Source of the DNA: Aurelia coerulea
Taxonomy: Eukaryota > Cnidaria > Scyphozoa > Semaeostomeae > Ulmaridae
Direction: 5' to 3'
Length of the DNA: 64,000 bases
Assembly (NCBI GenBank): GCA_039566865.1
Contig: CM076945.1
Location: 3,647,501 to 3,711,500, forward strand
Shown here: in pieces, positions 54,501-64,000 of the stretch
Layout of the letters: each line of letters opens with the position of its first letter
How positions within the stretch are numbered: the first letter of the stretch is position 1
Made by a program: the position numbers and the translations under genes
Notes under the pieces: generated by a model
Databases searched by the model: none
What the model was told of the DNA's origin: nothing
The model's input: the letters and a program-made list of their open reading frames with translations, nothing else

Positions 54501-57500
54501 ATCTTCTTGAGAAACTTACTATCATTTGAACCTCATTAACCTGATGAGGTTTCAAATGTTTCAAAATATATACCTAATTTTGAAGAACGACATCAAGCAA
54601 AGTTTCAAGGTCGACTCATTGACCATCAATTCAAAAGATTTCAATCATAGACTGTGTTTTGACTTCATATCTTCTTGAGAAATTTACTATCATTTGAACC
54701 TCATTAAGCTGATGAGGATTCAAATGTTTCAAAATATACACCTAATTTTGAAGAATTGCATCAAGCAAAGTTTCATATTCGACTCATTGACCATCAACTC
54801 AAAAGATTTCAATCATAGACTGTGTTTTGACTTCATATCTTCTTGAGAAACTTACTATCATTTGAACCTCATTAATATGATGAGGTTTCAAATGTTTCAA
54901 AATATATACCTAATTTTGAAGAACTACATCAAGCAAAGTTTCATATTCGACTCATTGACCATCAATTCAAAAGATTTCAATCATAGACTGTGTTTTGACT
55001 TCATATCTTCTTGAGAAATTTACTATCATTTGAACCTCATTAACCTGATGAGGTTTCAAATGTTTCAAAATATACACCTAATTTTGAAGAATTGCATCAA
55101 GCAAAGTTTCATATTCGACTCATTGACCATCAATTCAAAAGATTTCAATCATAGACTGTGTTTTGACTTCATATCTTCTTGAGAAACTTAATATCATTTG
55201 AACCTCATTAACCTGATGAGGTTTCAAATGTTTCAAAATATATACCTAATTTTGAAGAACTACATCAAGCAAAGTTTCTTATTCGACTCATTGACCATCA
55301 ATTCAAAAGACTTCAATCATAGACTGTGTTTTGACTTCATATCTTCTTGAGAAACTTACTATCATTTGAACCTCATTAACCTGATGAGGTTTCAAATGTT
55401 TCAAAATATATACCTAATTTTGAAGAACTACATCAAGCAAAGTTTCAAATTCGACTCATTGACCATCAATTCAAAAGACTTCAATCATAGACTGTGTTTT
55501 GACTTCATATCTTCTTGAGAAACTTACTATCATTTGAACCTCATTAACCTGATGAGGTTTCAAATGTTTCAAAATATATACCTAATTTTGAAGAACTACA
55601 TCAAGCAAAGTTTCAAAGTCGACTCATTGACCATCAATTCAAAAGATTTCAATCATAGACTGTGTTTTGACTTCATATCTTCTTGAGAAATTTACTATCA
55701 TTTGAACCTCATTAACCTGATGAGGTTTCAAATGTTTCAAAATATACACCTAATTTTGAAGAATTGCATCAAGCAAAGTTTCATATTCGACTCATTGACC
55801 ATCAATTCAAAAGATTTCAATCATAGACTGTGTTTTGACTTCATATCTTCTTGAGAAAATTAATATCATTTGAACCTCATTAACCTGATGAGGTTTCAAA
55901 TGTTTCAAAATATATACCTAATTTTGAAGAACTACATCAAGCAAAGATTCAAAGTCGACTCATTGACCATCAATTCAAAAGATTTCAATCATAGACTGTG
56001 TTTTGACTTCATATCTTCTTGAGAAATTTACTATCATTTGAACCTCATTAAGCTGATGAGGTTTCAAATGTTTCAAAATATACACCTAATTTTGAAGAAT
56101 TGCATCAAGCAAAGTTTCATATTCGACTCATTGACCATCAATTCAAAAATTTTCAATCATAGACTGTGTTTTGACTTCATATCTTCTTGAGAAACTTACT
56201 ATCATTTGAACCTCATTAACCTGATGAGGTTTCAAATGTTTCAAAATATATACCTAATTTTGAAGAACTACATCAAGCAAAGTTTCAAAGTCGACTCATT
56301 GACCATCAATTCAAAATATTTAAATCATAGACTGTGTATTGACTTCATATCTTCTTGAGAAATTTACTATCATTTGAACCTCATTAACCTGATGAGGTTT
56401 CAAATGTTTCAAAATATACACCTAATTTTGAAGAATTGCATCAAGCAAAGTTTCATATTCGACTCATTGACCATCAATTCAAAAGATTTCAATCATAGAC
56501 TGTGTTTTGACTTCATATCTTCTTGAGAAACTTAATATCATTTGAACCTCATTAACCTGATGAATTTTCAAATGTTTCAAAATATATACCTAATTTTGAA
56601 GAACTACATCAAGCAAAGTTTCATATTCGACTCATTGACCATCAATTCAAAAGATTTCAATCATAGAATGTGTTCTGACTTCATATCTTCTATTGAAATT
56701 TACTATCATTTGAACCTCATTAACCTGATGAGGTTTCAAATGTTTCAAAATATATACCTAATTTTGAAGAACTACATCAAGCAAAGTTTCAAAGTCGACT
56801 CATTGACCATCAATTCAAAATATTTAAATCATAGACTGTGTATTGACTTCATATCTTCTTGAGAAATGTACTATCATTTGAACCTCATTAACCTGATGAG
56901 GTTTCAAATGTTTCAAAATATACACCTAATTTTGAAGAATTGCATCAAGCAAAGTTTCATATTCGACTCATTGACCATCAATTCAAAAGATTTCAATCAT
57001 AGACTGTGTTTTGACTTCATATCTTCTTGAGAAACTTAATATCATTTGAACCTCATTAACCTGATGAAGTTTCAAATGTTTCAAAATATATACCTAATTT
57101 TGAAGAACTACATCAAGCAAAGTTTCATATTCGACTCATTGACCATCAATTCAAAAGACTTCAATCATAGACTGTGTTTTGACTTCATATCTTCTTGAGA
57201 AACTTACTATCATTTGAACCTCATTAACCTGATGAGGTTTCAAATGTTTCAAAATATATACCTAACTTTGAAGAACTACATCAAGCAAAGTTTCATATTC
57301 GACTCATTGACCATCAATTCAAAAGACTTCAATCATAGACTGTGTTTTGACTTCATATCTTCTTGAGAAACTTGCTATCATTTGAACCTCATTAACCTGA
57401 TGAGGTTTCAAATGTTTCAAAATATCTACCTAATTTTGAAGAAGTGCATCAAGCAAAGTTTCATAATCGACTCATTGACCATCAATTCAAAAGATTTCAA

Positions 57501-60500
57501 TCATAGACTGTGTTTTGACTTCATATCTTCTTGAGAAACTTACTATCATTTGAACCTCATTAACCTGATGAGGTTTCAAATGTTTCAAAATATCTACCTA
57601 ATTTTGAAGAAGTGCATCAAGCAAAGTTTCATATTCGACTCATTGACCATCAATTCAAAAGATTTCAATCATAGACTGTGTTTTGACTTCATATCTTCTT
57701 GTGAAATTTACTATCATTTGAATCTCATTAACCTGATGAGGTTTCAAATGTTTCAAGATATATACCTAATTTTGAAGAATTGCATCAAGCAAAGTTTCAT
57801 ATTCGACTCATTGACCATCAATTCAAAATAATTCAATCCTAGACTGTGTTTTGACTTCATATCTTCTTGAGAAATTTACTATCATTTGAACCTCATTAAC
57901 CTGATGAGGTTTCAAATGTTTCAAAATATATACCTAATTTTGAAGAACTACATCAAGCAAAGTTTCAAAGTCGACTCATTGACCATCAATTCAAAATATT
58001 TAAATCATAGACTGTGTTTTGACTTCATATCTTCTTGAGAAATTTACTATCATTTGAACCTCATTAACCTGATGAGGTTTCAAATGTTTCAAAATATACA
58101 CCTAATTTTGAAGAATTGCATCAAGCAAAGTTTCATATTCGACTCATTGACCATCAATTCAAAAGATTTCAATCATAGACTGTGTTTTGACTTCATATCT
58201 TCTTGAGAAACTTAATATCATTTGAACCTCATTAACCTGATGAGGTTTCAAATGTTTCAAAATATATACCTAATTTTGAAGAACTACATCAAGCAAAGTT
58301 TCATATTCGACTCATTGACCATCAATTCAAAAGATTTCAATCATAGACTGTGTTTTGACTTCATATCTTCTTGAGAAACTTAATATCATTTGAACCTCAT
58401 TAACCTGATGAAGTTTCAAATGTTTCAAAATATATACCTAATTTTGAAGAACTACATCAAGCAAAGTTTCATATTCGACTCATTGACCATCAATTCAAAA
58501 GACTTCAATCATAGACTGTGTTTTGACTTCATATCTTCTTGAGAAACTTACTATCATTTGAACCTCATTAACCTGATGAGGTTTCAAATGTTTCAAAATA
58601 TATACCTAATTGTGAAGAACTACATCAAGCAAAGTTTCATATTCGACTCATTGACCATCAATTCAAAAGACTTCAATCATAGACTGTGTTTTGACTTCAT
58701 ATCTTCTTGAGAAACTTACTATCATTTGAACCTCATTAACCTGATGAGGTTTCAAATGTTTCAAAATATCTACCTAATTTTGAAGAAGTGCATCAAGCAA
58801 AGTTTCATAATCGACTCATTGACCATCAATTCAAAAGATTTCAATCATAGACTGTGTTTTGACTTCATATCTTCTTGAGAAACTTACTATCATTTGAACC
58901 TCATTAACCTGATGAGGTTTCAAATGTTTCAAAATATCTACCTAATTTTGAAGAAGTGCATCAAGCAAAGTTTCATATTCGACTCATTGACCATCAATTC
59001 AAAAGATTTCAATCATAGACTGTGTTTTGACTTCATATCTTCTTGTGAAATTTACTATCATTTGAATCTCATTAACCTGATGAGGTTTCAAATGTTTCAA
59101 GATATATACCTAATTTTGAAGAATTGCATCAAGCAAAGTTTCATATTCGACTCATTGACCATCAATTCAAAATAATTCAATCCTAGACTGTGTTTTCACT
59201 TCATATCTTCTTGAGAAATTTACTATCATTTGAACCTCATTAACCTGATGAGGTTTCAAATGTTTCAAAATATATACCTAATTTTGAAGAACTACATCAA
59301 GCAAAGTTTCAAAGTCGACTCATTGACCATCAATTCAAAATATTTAAATCATAGACTGTGTTTTGACTTCATATCTTCTTGAGAAATTTACTATCATTTG
59401 AACCTCATTAACCTGATGAGGTTTCAAATGTTTCAAAATATACACCTAATTTTGAAGAATTGCATCAAGCAAAGTTTCATATTCGACTCATTGACCATCA
59501 ATTCAAAAGATTTCAATCATAGACTGTGTTTTGACTTCATATCTTCTTGAGAAACTTAATATCATTTGAACCTCATTAACCTGATGAGGTTTCAAATGTT
59601 TCAAAATATATACCTAATTTTGAAGAACTACATCAAGCAAAGTTTCATATTCGACTCATTGACCATCAATTCAAAAGACTTCAATCATAGACTGTGTTTT
59701 GACTTCATATCTTCTTGAGAAACTTACTATCATTTGAACCTCATTAACCTGATGAGGTTTCAAATGTTTCAAAATATATACCTAATTTTGAATAACTACA
59801 TCAAGCAAAGTTTCATATTCGACTCATTGACCATCAATTCAAAAGACTTCAATCATAGACTGTGTTTTGACTTCATATCTTCTTGAGAAACTTACTATCA
59901 TTTGAACCTCATTAACCTGATGAGGTTTCAAATGTTTCAAAATATCTACCTAATTTTGAAGAAGTGCATCAAGCAAAGTTTCATATTCGACTCATTGACC
60001 ATCAATTCAAAAGATTTCAATCATAGACTGTGTTTTGACTTCATATCTTCTTGAGAAACTTACTATCATTTGAACCTCATTAACCTGATGAGGTTTCAAA
60101 TGTTTCAAAATATCTACCTAATTTTGAAGAAGTGCATCAAGCAAAGTTTCATATTCGACTCATTGACCATCAATTCAAAAGATTTCAATCATAGACTGTG
60201 TTTTGACTTCATATCTTCTTGAGAAACTTACTATCATTTGAATCTCATTAACCTGATGAGGTTTCAAATGTTTCAAGATATATACCTAATTTTGAAGAAT
60301 TGCATCAAGCAAAGTTTCATATTCGACTCATTGACCATCAATTCAAAATAATTCAATCCTAGACTGTGTTTTGACTTCATATCTTCTTGAGAAATTTACT
60401 ATCATTTGAACCTCATTAACCTAATGAAGTTTCAAATGTTTCAAAATATCTACCTAATTTTGAAGAAGTGCATCAAGCAAAGTTTTATTTTCGACTCATT

Positions 60501-63500
60501 GACCATCAATTCAAAAGATTTCAATGATAGACTGTGTTTTGACTTCATATCTTCTTGAGAAACTTACTATCATTTGAACCTCATTAACCTGATGAGGTTT
60601 CAAATGTTTCAAAATATATACCTAATTTTGAAGAGTTACATCAAGCAAAGTCTCATATTCGACTCATTGACCATCAATTCAAAAGATTTCAATCATAGAC
60701 TGTGTTTTGACTTCATATCTCCTTGAGAAACTTAATATCATTTGAACCTCATTAACCTGATGAGGTTTCAAATGTTTCAAAATATCTACCTAATTTTGAA
60801 GAAGTGCATCAAGCAAAGTTTCATATTCGACTCATTGACCATCAATTCAAAAGATTTCAATCATAGACTGTGTTTTGACTTCATATCTTCTTGTGAAATT
60901 TACTATCATTTGAATCTCATTAACCTGATGAGGTTTCAAATGTTTCAAGATATATACCTAATTTTGAAGAATTGCATCAAGCAAAGTTTCATATTCGACT
61001 CATTGACCATCAATTCAAAATAATTCAATCCTAGACTGTGTTTTGACTTCATATCTTCTTGAGAAATTTACTATCATTTGAACCTCATTAACCTGATGAG
61101 GTTTCAAATGTTTCAAAATATATACCTAATTTTGAAGAACTACATCAAGCAAAGTTTCAAAGTCGACTCATTGACCATCAATTCAAAATATTTAAATCAT
61201 AGACTGTGTTTTGACTTCATATCTTCTTGAGAAATTTACTATCATTTGAACCTCATTAACCTGATGAGGTTTCAAATGTTTCAAAATATACACCTAATTT
61301 TGAAGAATTGCATCAAGCAAAGTTTCATATTCGACTCATTGACCATCAATTCAAAAGATTTCAATCATAGACTGTGTTTTGACTTCATATCTTCTTGAGA
61401 AACTTAATATCATTTGAACCTCATTAACCTGATGAGGTTTCAAATGTTTCAAAATATATACCTAATTTTGAAGAACTACATCAAGCAAAGTTTCATATTC
61501 GACTCATTGACCATCAATTCAAAAGAATTCAATCATAGACTGTGTTTTGACTTCATATCTTCTTGAGAAACTTACTATCATTTGAACCTCATTAACCTGA
61601 TGAGGTTTCAAATGTTTCAAAATATATACCTAATTTTGAATAACTACATCAAGCAAAGTTTCATATTCGACTCATTGACCATCAATTCAAAAGACTTCAA
61701 TCATAGACTGTGTTTTGACTTCATATCTTCTTGAGAAACTTACTATCATTTGAACCTCATTAACCTGATGAGGTTTCAAATGTTTCAAAATATCTACCTA
61801 ATTTTGAAGAAGTGCATCAAGCAAAGTTTCATATTCGACTCATTGACCATCAATTCAAAAGATTTCAATCATAGACTGTGTTTTGACTTCATATCTTCTT
61901 GAGAAACTTACTATCATTTGAACCTCATTAACCTGATGAGGTTTCAAATGTTTCAAAATATCTACCTAATTTTGAAGAAGTGCATCAAGCAAAGTTTCAT
62001 ATTCGACTCATTGACCATCAATTCAAAAGATTTCAATCATAGACTGTGTTTTGACTTCATATCTTCTTGAGAAACTTACTATCATTTGAATCTCATTAAC
62101 CTGATGAGGTTTCAAATGTTTCAAGATATATACCTAATTTTGAAGAATTGCATCAAGCAAAGTTTCATATTCGACTCATTGACCATCAATTCAAAATAAT
62201 TCAATCCTAGACTGTGTTTTGACTTCATATCTTCTTGAGAAATTTACTATCATTTGAACCTCATTAACCTAATGAAGTTTCAAATGTTTCAAAATATCTA
62301 CCTAATTTTGAAGAAGTGCATCAAACAAAGTTTTATTTTCGACTCATTGACCATCAATTCAAAAGATTTCAATGATAGACTGTGTTTTGACTTCATATCT
62401 TCTTGAGAAACTTACTATCATTTGAACCTCATTAACCTGATGAGGTTTCAAATGTTTCAAAATATATACCTAATTTTGAAGAATTGCATCAAGCAAAGTT
62501 TCATATTCGACTCATTGACCATCAATTCAAAAGATTTCAATCATAGACTGTGTTTTGACTTCATATCTCCTTGAGAAACTTAATATCATTTGAACCTCAT
62601 TAACCTGATGAGGTTTCAAATGTTTCAAAATATATACCTAATTTTGAAGAACTACATCAAGCAAAGTTTCATATTCGACTCATTGACCATCAATTCAAAA
62701 GACTTCAATCATAGACTGTGTTTTGACTTCATATCTTCTTGAGAAACTTACTATCATTTGAACCTCATTAACCTGATGAGGTTTCAAATGTTTCAAAATA
62801 TATACCTAATTTTGAAGAACTACATCAAGCAAAGTTTCATATTCGACTCATTGACCATCAATTCAAAAGACTTCAATCATAGACTGTGTTTTGACTTCAT
62901 ATCTTCTTGAGAAACTTACTATCATTTGAACCTCATTAACCTGATGAGGTTTCAAATGTTTCAAAATATCTACCTAATTTTGAAGAAGTGCATCAAGCAA
63001 AGTTTCATATTCGACTCATTGACCATCAATTCAAAAGATTTCAATCATAGACTGTGTTTTGACTTCATATCTTCTTGTGAAATTTACTATCATTTGAATC
63101 TCATTAACCTGATGAGGTTTCAAATGTTTCAAGATATATACCTAATTTTGAAGAATTGCATCAAGCAAAGTTTCATATTCGACTCATTGACCATCAATTC
63201 AAAATAATTCAATCCTAGACTGTGTTTTGACTTCATATCTTCTTGAGAAATTTACTATCATTTGAACCTCATTAACCTAATAAAGTTTCAAATGTTTCAA
63301 AATATCTACCTAATTTTGAAGAAGTGCATCAAACAAAGTTTTATTTTCGACTCATTGACCATCAATTCAAAAGATTTCAATGATAGACTGTGTTTTGACT
63401 TCATATCTTCTTGAGAAATTTACTATCATTTGAACCTCATTAACCTAATGAAGTTTCAAATGTTTCAAAATATCTACCTAATTTTGAAGAAGTGCATCAA

Positions 63501-64000
63501 GCAAAGTTTTATATTCGACTCATTGACCATCAATTCAAAAGATTTCAATGATCGACTGTATTTTGACTTCATATCTTCTTGAGAAATTTACTATCATTTG
63601 AACCTCATTAACCTAATGAAGTTTCAAATGTTTCAAGATATATACCTAATTTTGAAGAATTGCATCAAGCAAAGTTTCATATTCGACTCATTGACCATCA
63701 ATTCAAAATAATTCAATCCTAGACTGTGTTTTGACTTCATATCTTCTTGTGAAATTTACTATCATTTGAATCTCATTAACCTGATGAGGTTTCAAATGTT
63801 TCAAGATATATACCTAATTTTGAAGAATTGCATCAAGCAAAGTTTCATATTCGACTCATTGACCATCAATTCAAAATAATTCAATCCTAGACTGTGTTTT
63901 GACTTCATATCTTCTTGAGAAATTTACTATCATTTGAACCTCATTAACCTAATGAAGTTTCAAATGTTTCAAAATATCTACCTAATTTTGAAGAAGTGCA
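39531..64000. repeat. Homogenised 168-bp satellite array (about 145 monomers, continues past window)
   Basis: From about 39693 to the end the sequence is a head-to-tail array with a constant 168-bp period, measured from repeated landmarks (for example 45022 to 46030 is six units, 46030 to 48550 fifteen). Each unit holds GAACCTCATTAACCTGATGA, CAAATGTTTCAAAATAT, AATTTTGAAGAA, GCAAAGTTTCATATTCGACT and GACTTCATATCTTCTTGAGA. It is AT-rich, with one CpG per unit. The central TTTGAACCTCAT..ATGAGGTTTCAAA is a near-perfect dyad. Changes in phase are rare: one extra base near 41789, one missing base near 44650, one 72-bp deletion near 53827. No inserted transposon. Nucleosome-size units and length suggest constitutive heterochromatin, possibly centromeric; that is inference. 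Confidence 0.95.

Noticed and set aside
41494..63207. Repeated open frames of 69-149 codons (MNLINLMRFQMFQN...) in the satellite
   Set aside because: 168 is a multiple of three, so a frame stays open wherever TCTTCTTGAG changes to TCTTCTTGTG. Stops return with common monomer variants, there is no independent coding signal, and the frames follow monomer copies.
37572..64000. CRISPR-like array
   Set aside because: The period is constant with no unique spacers; the whole 168-bp unit repeats, so it is a satellite in animal DNA.

Overview
This window is nuclear DNA of an animal. Four genes can be supported. Three are spliced, with GT-AG introns and consistent reading phase, and all have animal homologues: a DESI2-like deubiquitinase/desumoylase-type peptidase, a MARVEL-domain four-pass membrane protein, and a C16orf89/UPF0764-like protein. 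The fourth, ISY1, is a pan-eukaryotic spliceosome factor. The AT-rich background, moderate introns full of small non-autonomous DNA transposons, and the mix of foldback families resemble an anthozoan cnidarian or another early-branching invertebrate. That placement is an impression, not a demonstrated result. Gene assignments rest on remembered family sequences and hand-read splice sites; no search was run.

Layout. 1-4500: gene-free, with G-rich minisatellite stretches, two hAT-type MITEs and two foldback elements. 4547-5395 (minus): an intact, uninterrupted ISY1 reading frame. 5400-9700: MITEs and otherwise unassigned DNA. 9723-13147 (plus): four-exon MARVEL gene whose introns hold a perfect palindrome, nested MITEs and a tRNA-derived SINE. 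13150-15200: foldback elements. 15210-22560 (minus): five-exon C16orf89-like gene. Its first intron carries a 1.68 kb foldback transposon inserted exactly across the exon 1 splice donor, with a 9-bp target duplication. 22600-29390: possible divergent small gene, plus a TTAA element nested inside a TA element. 29392-36530 (minus): six-exon DESI2-like gene with both catalytic residues. 36531-37570: degraded repeat ends.

37572-64000 (end of window): a tandem satellite with a 168-bp monomer, about 150 copies, running off the right edge. It shows a divergent outer edge, an embedded second satellite family of about 162-177 bp, then more than 24 kb of homogenised monomers with local higher-order duplications of 4, 8, 9 and 11 monomers. 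No transposon interrupts the homogenised part, in sharp contrast with the left half. It looks like pericentromeric, centromeric or other heterochromatic satellite. No bacterial, phage or CRISPR-type system is present. The most unusual items are the splice-donor insertion in the C16orf89-like gene and the organisation of the satellite.
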